Shown: positions 10,633 through 23,902, counted from the first letter of the stretch. The stretch: DNA of 46,444 nt from Clarireedia homoeocarpa (GCA_001465935.1 LNKV01000135.1:1-46444), one strand, 5' to 3'. Notes: generated by a model not told the origin, from the letters alone. Translations and numbers: made by a program.

Positions 10633-11730
10633 TTATATAATACAGAACTTTTATAATAGAGTATAAAGATATATTCCTTTATATTAGATAATTATTAATT
10701 TAATCTTTATTATAAATATCAAAAAAGATATATAATATTAGATTATACTAGTTTATTTTATAAATTCTTCGATCTTTAAATATTAATATTTTTATTATAT
10801 CCGAAACAAACAACTTTTAGTTAATAAATAAACTATATTAGATTAACTTTATATATCTTTTATATTACTAAACTAGTTTAGACTCTTTCTTTTATTTATT
10901 ATTCTATATAATTACTAATAATATAACTAATTAGATCGATTATAGTATTCGCTATTATAAGAGTAAATATCTTTATAGTAGTTTAGATATTAGAATCGTT
11001 GTATAATATTATAACTATCTTTATATTATATTTGTATATTATAATAATAAGAAAGAGGATATTTATAATAATCGAAATATAGTAAGTAATACTAGAATAG
11101 AGAGAAAGTTAGTTAAAGTAAAAGTATAGAAGCTTATAAATAAAGTAAAGAGAGTTATTAATAATTTTTCTAATTTAAATATTAACTAAAGATATAAAGT
11201 TTTTAATATATAATAGGATTTTATTTATTTAGTTAAAGTGAAAGATCGCTATTCAGAGACTAATATTGATTTTAACTTATAGGAATAGTTAGTGGAAAAG
11301 GAGAAATAGAAGCGAAGATAGAGAGAATTATATATAAAATTCTTTTAACTTAATATTCACTATTTTATATATTTATTTCGTTAAATCTAATAGAAGTAAA
11401 GTTTTCTTAATAGCTATTTGAATACTATCGAAATTATATAGAAGAAAACTAAATAATAATAATATATTTTTATTACTAAGAATTATAAATTACTTAAAAT
11501 TTTAATAGAGTTAAGAATAAATAAGTAAATTATAAAATAAAGTTGAAATTTTTAAAATTAAAAAAGATTTTAAAGAAGGAAATAAATTGATTTATAGATT
11601 ATATATAAATAATAACTAAGACCTTTGAGTTATTAGAAAGTAGTAAAATATATAGATATTTATTAAATTTATTTAGTAAATATTATAAAACTCTAAATAT
11701 AAAAAATCAATCGAAATTAAAAAAATAGAA

Positions 11731-11905
11731 CTTCTTATCAAACTAGTTTTATAAGTATTTTATAGCTTTATACTTTAAATTACCGACTTCTATTTATTGA
11801 ACTAGTTCTATAAATAGTCTTAAGCTCTAACTTGTTAACTATCGACTTTTCCTTATTGAATAAATTTTATAAATACTTTTAATCTCTATTCTCTTAAATA
11901 TTAAT
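11731..11905. repeat. 59-bp minisatellite, three copies
   Basis: AACTAGTTTT-like landmarks recur at 11741, 11800 and 11859 (59-bp spacing). Units contain TTATTGAA followed by a TATAA word, resembling the 50-bp repeat at 3361-3560 and the spacer at 15503-15700. Not a multiple of three; probably intron or spacer. Confidence 0.65.
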
Positions 11906-13099
11906 TTATTTACTTTATTCTTTATAAAATAATAATATTTAGATAGTTAAGAGAATATATATAATCAATTAAAATAGAAAATAGAAACTGATATACTAGT
12001 TCTATAAAAACAAGAAATAAATTATATTATTATTATAATAAAGTACTATATATTAAATAATAAATAAATTATAAGAAGTTATACTATTTTTATACTATAA
12101 TCTTCTAGATTCGATTAATAGATTTACTCTAGAATTCAGTTTTATATTAAAGTTTTAGTAGTTTATTATAGAAGATAAATATATTTAACTATTTATAATA
12201 TTCCGAGATCTCAAGATATAAACGATCAGAGTAGATTTATCTAGCTAATAAATAATATATTAAAAAGATTATAGATAAAGGAAGCTTTTTAAGAAAGTTA
12301 AATATATTCTATAAATACTTTACTTTTTTTTTTCAATAAAAGAAAATAATCAAGTCTAAATAAATTAAAAGTAGATTAGTAATATAAATTATTTAATAGA
12401 ACTCTTCTCTCTAATTCTATATACTTTAATTAGAATAGTTTAAGAAGATTATATTCTATATTCTAGTATAACTTATATAAAATAGTTTTTTAATCTATCT
12501 CTTTTCTCGCTTCTTCTTATAGTTATTTACTATTAGAAGTTCCTTTAAATAAAATAGCTTAGAATTAAATAGATATTATAAAAGCTAATAAGTATTGTTT
12601 TTATAAAAGATATTATTACTAGTATTTAAGTTAGATACTCTAGGTATACTAGAATCGAAATCTATAATTTATTAGATTATATTATTATATATTATAAGAA
12701 CCTCTTTATCTAATAGTTAAGTTATTTCTTCTTTATTATAAAAAAGAACGTTATTATTTTTAAGTTAAGTTTAAATATTATACTAGTAGAGGATTATTAA
12801 GTATCTAGTATAAAAATCTAAAATAATATTATATTCTTATCTAAACTAAATTTTATTAATCTATTCTTTGATTATAAAGAATATCTTAATATTCTTGTTT
12901 ATTTAGAAAACTTGTTTATATCTTACTTTTATAATATATATAAAGACAGGTTTATTTTATAAGAAGTTATTTACTTAATTCAGAATTATCTACTAACTTG
13001 TCTAATCGATTTTAGATACAAAGTAAATATATCTATAATGTTTTATATTATAATCTATATTAAACTTTTTATTTTTCAGTTCCTCTTTAGAGAACTTAA

Positions 13100-13384
13100 T
13101 TATATCTGATTTATCGTTAAGTTATTCTATTATATTCTTAGATAGTTTATATAATTATAAGTCGCGAAAAAGCTTAAGTATAAGAGATATACTTTTAGAA
13201 AGAATATTATAATAAGTAAAGTAGAGAAATAAAAATATAGTNTTATATCTGATTTATTATTAGATTATTCTATTATATTCTTAGATAGTTTATATAACTA
13301 TAAGTCGCGAAAAAGCTTAAGTATAAGAAATATACTTTTAGAAAGAATATTATAATAAGTAAAGTAGAGAAATAAAAATATAGT
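13100..13384. repeat. 142-bp direct duplication flanking a single N (contig join)
   Basis: 13100-13241 and 13243-13384 are the same sequence with about six differences, all transitions, and one N (13242) lies exactly between them. That is how two contig ends with an unmerged overlap look after scaffolding. Collapsing it would remove 143 bases and bring the relic gene frames on both sides into register. Confidence 0.8.
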
Positions 13385-15502
13385 AATAATAATAGAGAGA
13401 TCGATATAAAGGTTATTAATATCTCGAAGAACTATTTTAAATTCTATATAAACTTTATTAAGATTATTATATAGAAAGTTTATAAAGGTTTTTAAAAAAA
13501 TTAGAAAAAAGAGAAGATAGTAGAATAGATAATTAGACTCTCTATTAGATAAATATTCTTTATTATATTGTTTAAAGTATAAGCAGTTTTTATAAAGAGA
13601 AATAATAAAGTTAATATTAAAAAGGTCCTCTTTAAATTTAAATTATTATTATAAAACCTTTTCTAGATTAACTGATAATTAAAAATATATTTAAGATAAC
13701 TATATTTCTTTATATATAAACTTAAAAATAGTAAAATAGTAAATATCTCTTCTTATTCGATACTTTTCTTATAACTTAATAAAAGTATTAATAAGTTTAT
13801 TAAGTCCTTTTTTTACTTTATTTTTACTAGTAAGTATAAATCTAGTAGTAGATTAGAGATCTATAATTCAAGTATATATAGTATTACAAATAGAAGTAAT
13901 ATAATCCGAATTATAAAATAGAATATCGATATCGGAACTTTCGAATAATTTAATAGTATTAATAATAAATTCTATTTTTGACTTTGAGTAAAATTGAGAG
14001 AATATAGTATCTTAGTTATACTACTTATTTTCTACTTTAGTAGTTATAATAAAGGAATTAAGATTGTAAAAACTATCTAGATTATATTAAAGAAGAAGTA
14101 AAATACTTTTTTACTTTCTATTTTTAAGATAAAAAGTATAATAGCTTTTAATATAATATAGTTTCTAGAAGAGTTCTTACTCTTTATTATTTTTATTCTA
14201 CTTTACTTAGAATTATCTTTCTAAATCGACTTAGTATTAGTTTTAGAGAATATAAGTTATATTAATTTTATTATTCTACTATTTATTCTATTTTCGATTT
14301 AGTTTAATATATATCTTTAAACAATAAATATCTTTTATACTCTTTCTTATAAAGAAAATAACTATTTCTTTAAACTAAGTAAAATTATATATTCGAATAT
14401 TCTTATAAATATTTTTAATCAATTTCTCGGAAAACTTAGATTAGAAGGAATATTAGAGAAGTTATTACTAATTATACTATAATAATTTTTATTATCCGCT
14501 TTTAAGATTAGTTATAAATACTTAAATAAAGACTTAGTTAAAAGTTTATAAAAGACTTTTAAAGGTAATAAAGAGGTAACTCTTTTGAAATATAAAATAG
14601 AGAACAAGATTATAAAGTTATTATTATTAGTTACTAGTTAGAATTATTGAAGATATTAAGAACTATCTATATTATAACTAAATTTAAAAGAATATAAAAT
14701 AAAATTTTATATATATCTAACTAATAAGAGTTCTTATAAAGATATACAGAATCTTTTCGAGTAAAACGAGTTTATAACTATAAAGTAGATTATTATTTAT
14801 AACTTTAATATAAATATTATAGACCTTTTTATTTAAAAGATTACTCGAAGTTGTTATTAGATAAAAAGTAAAACTTTTCTTAAAATCTACTAAGTTATTT
14901 ATAATATTATAGATACTATTAATATCGATAATACTTGATAGCAGAGTATCTAATATACTATATTTATAATCGAGAAAGTAGATATATTAAGAATATTCTT
15001 GATTATTAGATTTTTTCTTTTTAAATATCTTTTTTATAATAGAAGTTAAGAGTATTTTAGATTTATTAACAAGATTAATATATTTTGAATAAAGTTAGTA
15101 AAGATTATTTAAATCTAATATTATTATTATATTATTATAGAAAAAGTATTTATTATCGATAAAATTAGAGATCCTTAAATTTCTAAGTAATTTAAGATCT
15201 AAAAGAGAAGTAAGATAGTTGATATTATTATAATTATTATACAAGTCCTTTATTTTATAAAGAGTATTATAATAGTTATTAAAATACTATTAGTACTTTA
15301 TAGTAATATAGAATAATCCGTTCTAGAGATAATTAATAAAATACTTTATAATATTAAATAAGAGTTATTTATTATTCTAATTATCAGAAGATTATTCTAT
15401 CGATATAGAAAAAATAGAAGAAAATTTATAATCTCTTTATTATCTAGTATTAACCTATATAAACAATCAAAATAAATAAAGTAAATAAATATTAATATAA
15501 CT

Positions 15503-15700
15503 AGCTTTTTATAAAACTTATTTAAAAGTAAGAACTATCTTAATTTTTCTTGAACTAGTTTAGTAAAAGCGGGATATAGTAAAAAAGATAAAAGATAATT
15601 AGTTTCTTATAAAACTTATTCGAGAGTAAGAATTATCTTAATTCTTTTCGAACTAGTTTAGTAAAAGCGAGATATAATAAAAAAAAATAAAAGAATCTAA
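15503..15700. repeat. 98-bp direct repeat, two copies, in the spacer before relic gene 3
   Basis: ATAAAACTTA starts at 15511 and again at 15609. Each unit ends with GAACTAGTTTAGTAAAAGCG and a polypurine stretch. The repeat lies between the end of relic gene 2 and the next relic frame. Confidence 0.7.
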
Positions 15701-15735
15701 ATTTTAAATTTATATTCTTTGAAAACTATACGAAT

Positions 15736-16398
15736 ATACTAAGAGATAATCAAGGTGATACTAAATTATATAGATTGAGAGAAACTAGTATATAATTATT
15801 TATCAATAAATTATTACTAGTCTTAATTAATTATTATAATAAGAAAAATTATAAATCAATCTAAGAACTTTGTATTTATAAATAAAAGTTTATATAATAG
15901 GATATTAGTTATTTACTCTTTTTTATAGTTATAGATATATTTTTATTATTTGAACTTAGTTCTAAAAAGAAGTTAGTAATAGAGATTAATATTTTTCAGA
16001 TCTAGTTATCTAGTATTTCACTATACTATTAGAAGGCTAATAACTTATATATTATAAATAGTCTAGAAGTTTTATAATATAAAGTATTTATAGTATTTTA
16101 TAAAAAGGTTTAAAGATTAGAGTTCGAAAAAGTATTTAGCTAGTTAGATAATAAAGATATAGAACTTAGATATATTAAAAAGCTAATAAATAGAGATAAT
16201 CAGATTTATTTATTTATAGTTTATTATTCTTAAACAGCTTTTTCTTTCTTAACCTTCTTTTTATCTTATTTATTTTTTTTAGCTTTTACTTTTACTTTCT
16301 TAGTTTTCTTTTAATCTTATTTATCTTTTTTAACTTTCTATTATAAGAACCCTTTAAGAGAAGAAGAACCTAAATTATTAGCTAAGTTTAGTAAATAA
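15736..16398 (+). pseudogene. Relic of a third gene (at least 220 codons), family unknown
   Basis: A + strand frame (first base leaving remainder 1) reads from an ATA at 15736, plausibly a RIP-mutated ATG, to a TAA at 16396. The first 150 or so codons look like a folded domain with alternating hydrophobic and charged residues (a conserved-looking part is LRYIKKLINRDNQ near 16170-16205). After about 16225 it becomes a low-complexity Thr/Phe/Leu/Ser tail, as expected if Pro and Ser codons were mutated, ending in a Glu/Lys patch near 16340-16390. The same frame can be followed to about 16680, so the true end may be further right. Interruptions are TAA or TAG only. No family recognised. Confidence 0.5.
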
Positions 16399-16679
16399 AA
16401 GATAAAGTTATATTAATAATATATTTCAGGATTATTATATTATATCTTATATTAATTGTATTATCGATAGTATTATTATATTATTATTATATTAGAAACT
16501 ATTATAGTTAAATTAGTAATTTAAGATATTTATTAAATAAGTTTAATAAAGAGTTAGTATTATAGTAAGTAGAATATACTGAGATTGTAAAAGAGTAGAA
16601 AGTTGAATATCAAGAAAAAGAGATTACTACGTTATATTATAATATTATAGAAAGCTTAGACTATATTATAATATTTAAT

Positions 16680-17345
16680 TATTATAAAAAATATATTAAA
16701 AAACACTTTAACCTTATATTAAAAAATATATTAAAAACACTTTAAAAAATATTTCAGCTCTACATCAAAAAATATATTAAAAACACTTTAAAAAACATTT
16801 TAGCTCTATATCAAAAAATATTTTAAAAATACTTTAAAAAAACACTTCAGCTTTATATTAAAAAACACTTTAAAAAACACTTCAACTCTATATCAAAAAC
16901 ACTTTAAAAAATATATTAAAAAACACTTCAACCTTATATTAAAAAATATATCAAAAATACTTTAAAAAACACTTCAGCCCTATATCAAAAAACACTTTAA
17001 AAACACTTTAAAAAAATACTTCAGCTTTATATCAAAAAACACTTTAAAAAACACTTCAACTTTATATTAAAAAACACTTCAACTCTATATTAAAAAATAT
17101 ATTAAAAATACTTTAAAAAACACTTCAATCTTATATTAAAAAATACTTCAAAAATACTTTAAAAAATATTTCAACCTTATATCAAAAAATATATTAAAAA
17201 ATATATTAAAAAATATATTAAAAAATATATCAAAAACACTTTAAAAAACACTTCAACTCTATATTAAAAAATACTTCAACTTTATATTAAAAAACACTTC
17301 AACTCTATATTAAAAAATATTTCAACTCTATATTAAAAAATATAT
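16680..17345. repeat. Minisatellite of CACTT/ATCAAAAAA modules retaining many CA dinucleotides
   Basis: Irregular short units built from TTTAAAAAACACTT and CTCTATATCAAAAAA follow each other for about 665 bp. The + strand is almost G-free. Many CpA survive here although the rest of the window has almost none, and units show C/T alternation at the same positions, so the array is only partly mutated. The frame of relic gene 3 can be followed into it, so it could have encoded a Lys/Asn/Thr/Ser-rich repeat tail; that is inference. Confidence 0.75.
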
Positions 17346-17740
17346 CAAAAGTTCAATCTAAGTCTATTTTACTAGTTAAGTATTCTTAGACTTAATCTCT
17401 CTTTTTCTAGCTAAATAGTACCCTCTCTTTTAATTGTACTCGAGAATTGTATAAAAATATTAGTCGCTGTTCTAAAAGCTTGAGTATATTCGAAAAGTTA
17501 TATTATAAAAGTAAATAGAGAGGTAATAATTATTATATTATATTAGAAAGGCTATATTACTACTTTATCTGAGTATTCCGCTTTGTTGACTATTCTAATA
17601 TACTAACTACTATTTATATCAATATAGAAGTAGAGTTAATCGAGAGTAAAGTCGATTATATTCTCTTTTAACTTAATACTACTTATTGAATAGATAGTAC
17701 TAGTTTATAACTAATATTATATATAAGTAGAAGATCTATC
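17346..17740. other. Single-copy spacer between two inverted minisatellite arrays
   Basis: About 395 bp of relatively C/G-rich sequence with surviving TG and CA (for example near 17430-17480 and 17570-17600). I see no convincing protein frame. It is flanked by arrays that are reverse complements of each other. Confidence 0.5.
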
Positions 17741-17764
17741 TTTACTAGCCTTTTTGATATAGTA

Positions 17765-17912
17765 GTTAATTTTAATATAGTAGTCAAAGTGTTTTTTTAA
17801 TATAGTAATCAAAATGTTTTTTAATATAATAGTTAAAGTGTTTTTTGATATAGTAATCAAAGTGTTTTTTGATATAGTAATTATAGTGTTTTTTGAAGTA
17901 TTTTTAAAGCGT
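17765..17912. repeat. 24-bp minisatellite, inverted relative to the array at 16680-17345
   Basis: The word GTGTTTTTTGATATAGTAAT recurs about every 24 bp (17789, 17814, 17838, 17862, 17886, with a degraded copy at 17909). Its reverse complement contains TATATCAAAAAACACTTT, which also occurs in the left array. An open frame at 17814-18005 merely reads through this repeat. Confidence 0.75.
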
Positions 17913-18589
17913 TTTCTAAACCTAACCCGAATTCTAGTATTTATTTATTATATTATTATATTATTAAATATAAAGTTAAGAATTCAAATAATTTTATATT
18001 TATAAAAACATTAAATTTTTTAAATATAATAAATAAATTATCTATATTACTTATTAAAACTTTTTTTTATTATATAATTATTCTATATTTTCTAGAATAT
18101 AAAACGATTTCTTGATTATTAGATTTTATTTTTTAAATCTAATATTTAATAAAAGTTTTAAAATTCTTATATAATTTAATAAAAGTATTTATTATTTCTT
18201 ATAATTTTATTTATATATTCTTTTAATATTTCTTTTATTTATTATATTTATATTATTATTTTTATTATTATTTATATTATAATTATTATTCTCTTTATAT
18301 TAAATTAAATTTAAAAGTTATAAAATAAAATATAAAAAAAATAAATTAAAAGTAAGATTTTCTAAAATTAAAAATAATAATATAATAAATATTTTATAAA
18401 TATATAAATAATATAATAAATAAAGTCGATTTAAAATTATTAATTAATATAATTTATTCGAGATATTAATATAATAAATTTTCTTTTAAATTAGATTTCG
18501 ATAATTTAATATTTTAAACTTTAATTAAATAATCGAAAATATTTTATAAAAGTAGATTATATATTTCTTTTAATTAAGTTTAAAATATA

Positions 18590-19070
18590 ATTATCTAATT
18601 AATATAATTTATTATAATTAAAAGTAGTTAATAATAATTAGTTAAAATAATAATAATCTAATATACTAAATTAATTATTATCTTAATTTATTTATTATAT
18701 TTTAATTAATATAACTTATAATAATTAAAAGTAATTAATTAAAATATTGATATTTTAAATAATAAGAAATCTTATTAAATAATAATTAGAATTATTTTAT
18801 TATTAAACTTAATTTAATTTATTATATTTTAATTAATATAATTTATAATAAATAAAAGTAATTAATCGAAATATTAATATTTTAAATAATAAAGAATTTT
18901 ATTAAATAATAATTAAAGTTATTTTTTTATTAAATTCTATTATATTATAATTAGTATAATTTATAATAATTAAAAGTAATTAATTAGAATACTAATATTT
19001 TAAATAATAAAGAATTTTATTAAATAAAAATTAAAAGTATTTTATTATAATTAAAATATAATTTTTATTT
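18590..19070. repeat. Irregular tandem repeat, about 107-127 bp, four copies
   Basis: ATTAATATAATTTAT followed by ATTAAAAGTAATTAAT-like words starts near 18598, 18705, 18832 and 18950. Later units also share TATTTTAAATAATAA and GAATTTTATTAAATAA. The spacing varies, so indels have accumulated. Confidence 0.6.
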
Positions 19071-22000
19071 ATTTATTAAAAAGTTTATATAAAAAATATT
19101 TTTACTAACTATATATATATATATATATTATAAATATTTTAACCTTTTATATAATATAATAGTTATTAATCTTATTTAGAATAATAATAATTTATTAAAA
19201 TATAAAGATAATCTACTTTTATTTATAATAAGTAGGATTTTAATTTATAAGAATTATTTTTATACTCTCTTCGAGATTTAAAAATAATATCTTTAAATTA
19301 AAATATCTTTATATTAAAAATCTTTATATCGAGTTCTAATTATAATTAATAAGTTTATTAATTAAAAGGATTTAGAATTAGAAAATTAAAAGTATATAAG
19401 TTATTTATATAAAATTCTAATAAATATTATAAAGTAATATTATCGATTTTAAAAAGTAGATTTATTTTACTTTTTATCTTTATATATAAATATTGAAATT
19501 TTATTTATAGATTTATATTATTCAATTAAAATATATTATAATATTATTAAGAATAACTTAAAGTAAAATAATAAGTTCGTTTTTTTATTTATTTAAAAAT
19601 CTATAATATTTAAAAGTATTTATATAAAATTATAATTATTAATATTAAATAAAATCTAAAAACTATATTATTAAATAAAGATCTAGTTAAAGATAAGAAT
19701 AATAATAAGATATTTATTATTAATATTAAGTATTTAATATAATATAATATTTAATATTAATAAAAGACTTTAATAATATCGTTCTTAAAATTTTATTATT
19801 TAAATAAATATTCTTTATTATTAAAATTATAAGAGAATATAATATTTTTAATTAAGATCTATATTTATAAATTTAGAAATATTATAACTTTTATATTTAA
19901 ATAACTATTTATATTTAAAAATACTTTTAATTATATTAATTATAACTTTTTTTAATTTTACTTTTATAAATTATTTACTTTCTTATATATATTTAACTAT
20001 TTCGATTATTATATCTTTATTATTAAACTTACTATTATTTATAGATTATAACTTTTTAAATTATAATTATAATATTATTTTAAATAGTATTTAACTTATA
20101 AATAATTAACTATTATAAAAACTTTATATTCTTTAATAAAAAGTTTCTAATCTTTTTAATTTTCAAAAAAGTATATAATTATCTTAATATTTATTATAAT
20201 CCTAATATTCTAAATAATATAATTAATATTATTAAATAAGTTATTTAAATAATAATTCTTTTCTACTTTTTAAATATCTTAAAAATACTCTATTTTTAAA
20301 AATACTTTTAAAATAAATATAAATAAATAATTACTAACTCTCTAATTATTATAAATTTAATTATAATATAAATACTATTATTTTATATTATAGTTTAGAT
20401 TATAAGAAGAATAATAAATATTATATAGTTTTAAATAATATTTACTTTAATCTTTCTATTAAATATAAGTTTATTCTATTAAATTATTTTATTTTAAAGT
20501 TATTACTAATTCTATATTTAGATATACTCTCGATTTATTATAAGAAACTTAAATTCTATTAGTTTAATATTAGTTTAGAGTTAATAAGTATTATAATAAA
20601 TAGATTTAAATTATATATTAGTTCTCGAATATTTTTTTATTTTATAAATAAAGAAATAGTTTAATTATTATATTTTTTAATTAGTAATCTTTAATTAAAA
20701 TAATAGTTTAATTCTTATAAATTATATCTTTTAATAAATAGTTATAAAAATAGTATAGTTTTAATTTAATAATAGATAAATTTTATCTTCTACTTTTTAT
20801 ATATATAATAAAAGTTTTACAATATCTTTTTACTTTTTTATATTATAATAAATATAATTATTATAATAGTGAAAAATATTATTATTATAAATATTAATAA
20901 GATATAATAAATTATAATTTTATAAGTTTTTTAAAATTTCTATTATTATTAAATATTTACTTATTATTATTATTTTACTCTCTAGTTATAATATAATAAA
21001 AACAATTAATAATATTATTATCTATATTCTTTTTTTAATTATTAAGTAACTTAGAATTAATATTAGTTTTTATATTTTAAAATATATTTTATTATAAGAT
21101 AAATTTATAATTTTAAAATTATAAATTTCTTTTTAATAAGTTTTTAAAGTTATTATTAATCTTTAATTTATTTTAATTATCTTTTATTAAAGAGACTATT
21201 TAATAATAAGAAAAAATATAATTAATTATATTATTAACTACTTTTTTTATTATTCTTTCTATTTAATTACAATTATTAAAGTCTTTTTAAAAGAGATATT
21301 ATTAAAAAAGAAAGAGTTTAAGAAATATTAATATAAATTAGATTAATAAACTTTTAACTTTATAGTTCCTTTATTAATAAAAGTAAATATATTTTATATA
21401 AATTATATATAATCTAATAATTAATAAAAAAATAGAAATAAATAATAATATAATTATCTAATTATATTATATTATATAATTTATATAATTTATTTATTAA
21501 CTATTCTAGATTCTTATAATAATAATCTATTTACTAATTCTAAATTGTTTTAATAATTATATTCTTAGAATATAAAAGAACTTTAATCTTATAAATTTAA
21601 ATAATAATAAATTAAAGTTTTCTTATTTATTATATACTTTTAATTAAATTATTTAATATTCTTATAATATATTTTAGATAACTTCTAAGTTTTTATATTA
21701 CTAGTTTAAAATATTTACTTTAATTAAATTCTATTTTTATTTATTTAAATTATTTATATAATCTATAATATTTTATTAATATTAGAGATACTAATAATAA
21801 TTCCTTTATTTTATCTTTTATATTTAATAAATAAAACTTATTATCTAAAACTAGATTTATAATATTCGGTTTTTTTTTATTTAGAAAACTCTTATTAAAT
21901 AGATTTAAAAGTTTTTTAAAAAAGATTAAAACTAGTTATTAAAAAATAATAAAAGTAAAAAAAAAAAATAAGATAAAAATAAAGAGAATAAAATAAAGAA

Positions 22001-23881
22001 GAAAGAATAAAAAGATAAATTAGAAGATAAATTAGAAAATAAATAAAAAAATAAAAATAATTAAAAAAAGAAATTAAAGAAAAAATTAGAATAGATACTA
22101 ATAGAGAGAGATAATAATAAATTAAAAATAAGTTTAATTAAATTAGTTATTAAATATACTAAAAAGGATATTATAATTAAATAATTCTTTTAATTTAATT
22201 ATATCTTTTAAATTAATATTTTAATAATTAAGATTACTTTTTATTTACTTTTTATTTATTTCTCTAATATCTTTAAAATTTAAATATAAAATCTAGTTTT
22301 TTATATATTATATTTTTATATAATAATTCTTACTAAACTAGTTTATATTAAATATCTTCTTATATTTAAATATATATTTCTTTAATATATTTATCGAATA
22401 TTTAATTAACTAGATTATTTTATTTATTTTAATTAATTTAAATAATTATAATTTATTTAAAAAAAAATCTTTATTAAAAAGGTAGTTATCTAATATTATA
22501 TATATTAAAGTTATTATATTAATATTATAATATTACTAAAAAAGAAGATATTTAAATAAATATTAGTTAGTTTATAAATAATTAAATCTTTACTTTTTAT
22601 TTATATAATATTTAATATTAAATTAGTATTTCTTAACTTTATATTATAATCTAGATTATAATTTAAAATTATTAAATTATATTTTAATAATTTATATTTA
22701 TATAGAAATTAATTATTAATTTTAAATAAATTTAAAATAGTTTAATTAATAGTTAATCTAATTAATTTTTTTAATAAAGTTATTAAATTAACTTAATAAG
22801 AACTATTATTAACTAAATAAATAAATATAGATATTAAAAGATAAACTTTATATTAAAGAAAACTAATCTCGATTATATTTAGAGAATATTTTATAAAAGA
22901 GATATTTAAATAAAGAATCGAAATTATATTTATTAAATATTAAAATATCTTTGTTTATAATAGAAAACTAGTTATTATTATAAAATATTATAAAGCTTGA
23001 AATCGAATAAATTATATTTTTTATATTATCTATATTTTATTTTAGTTTATAAATTATATATTCTTTTAGTATCTAATATATATTTGATTTTTTATTAAAT
23101 CTCTAACTTATTAAATTTAAATTAGTTTTTCTTTTTTTTTAACTTTTATTCTTTAATATATAAAAAATCTATTAACTTTTTCTATATTATAAAGATAATT
23201 ATAAATATTAGATTAAATAAATCTAATAATTTAAAAATAGATTTAGAAAATATTAGAGGCTTCTTTTAATATAACTATATATTAATAGATAATTATTATT
23301 ATTATTAAATATTATATTTTTAATATTAAAAAACTATTTAATATCTACTTCTTTATATTCTTTATTATTTATTAATTATAGATCGGGATTATAAAATAAA
23401 ATAATTATATTTTATAGATATTTATTATTTTATATATTATTAATAAAATATATTTTATATATTTATAGTTTAAACTTATTTAATAATATAAAATTATATT
23501 TATATTTTAATATAAATAATTATAAATCAACGAGTTAAAGATAAAATTTTAAATAAAATAAATTAAATTTAAATTATATTCTAATTAAAGTAACTATTTT
23601 ATAAATAAAATAGATTTAAATATAACTTTTAAATTTAATATAAATACTATTATATAGCTTATAGTAGAAAATTAAATAAAAGAGAAAATAACGATTTAAT
23701 AATTTATTTAATATTAGTTTAAATAAATATTAAAAGATAGTTAAAGTATTAATAGTAATATTAATTTATAAACTTACTTTATTACTAATTTAAACTCTAT
23801 TAGATAATAATTAGTAAAATATAATAATAATAAATTAAACTAAATAAAATAATCTATTTATATATTTTAATATTATTTCTC

Positions 23882-23902
23882 CCCGATTATATTATAATCG
23901 GG
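23882..23902. repeat. 21-bp palindrome with a degraded partner 65 bp downstream
   Basis: CCCGATTATA (23882-23891), one T, then TATAATCGGG (23893-23902) form a perfect palindrome. A second, partly eroded copy begins CCCGATTATAATATAATTAG near 23951. Runs of three C and three G are unusual in this block. Two such palindromes this close could be the ends of a miniature inverted-repeat element or paired protein sites. Confidence 0.6.

Larger units (their letters stand above)
10640..15430 (+). pseudogene. Relic of a second large protein gene, split by an assembly duplication
   Basis: A + strand frame (first base divisible by 3) is followed from about 10740 to 13107; after the N-joined duplication at 13100-13384 it continues in the shifted frame (first base leaving remainder 2) to about 15430. 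The duplication adds 143 bases, exactly the displacement seen, so the gene was probably one frame of about 1,500 codons. Around 11041-11500 it is rich in Lys/Arg/Glu and looks helical; 11900-12800 is low in complexity; 12843-13105 has a single stop in about 87 codons; 14321-14479 is stop-free for 53 codons. In-frame TGAs occur at 11544 and 13107 and could derive from CGA. The 59-bp repeat at 11731-11905 interrupts it and may be an intron. No family recognised. Confidence 0.5.
2956..17935 (+). other. 15-kb block of RIP-killed genes and minisatellites, possible large insertion
   Basis: From about 2956 to 17935 the sequence keeps clearly more C and G than the flanks on either side. It contains three successive + strand relic reading frames, each recognisable over long distances, and the spacers between them hold tandem repeats and small inverted repeats. 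The sharp compositional edges suggest a unit younger than its surroundings, either a large mobile element with cargo or a duplicated gene segment hit by RIP. I could not find terminal inverted repeats or a target duplication at the edges, and I see no reverse transcriptase, transposase or recombinase motif. Confidence 0.5.

Noticed and set aside
16680..17912. CRISPR-like array
   Set aside because: Units are short, irregular and contiguous, without unique spacers, and the window is eukaryotic.
2956..17935. Giant element with terminal inverted repeats (Maverick or Starship type)
   Set aside because: No inverted ends, target duplication or captain recombinase found; kept only as a hypothesis.
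17814..18005. 63-codon + strand open frame
   Set aside because: It mostly reads through the 24-bp minisatellite and then AT filler; no independent sign of coding.
19150..20200. Possible DNA-transposon transposase relic
   Set aside because: No DDE-type spacing or conserved block recognisable; composition too exhausted.
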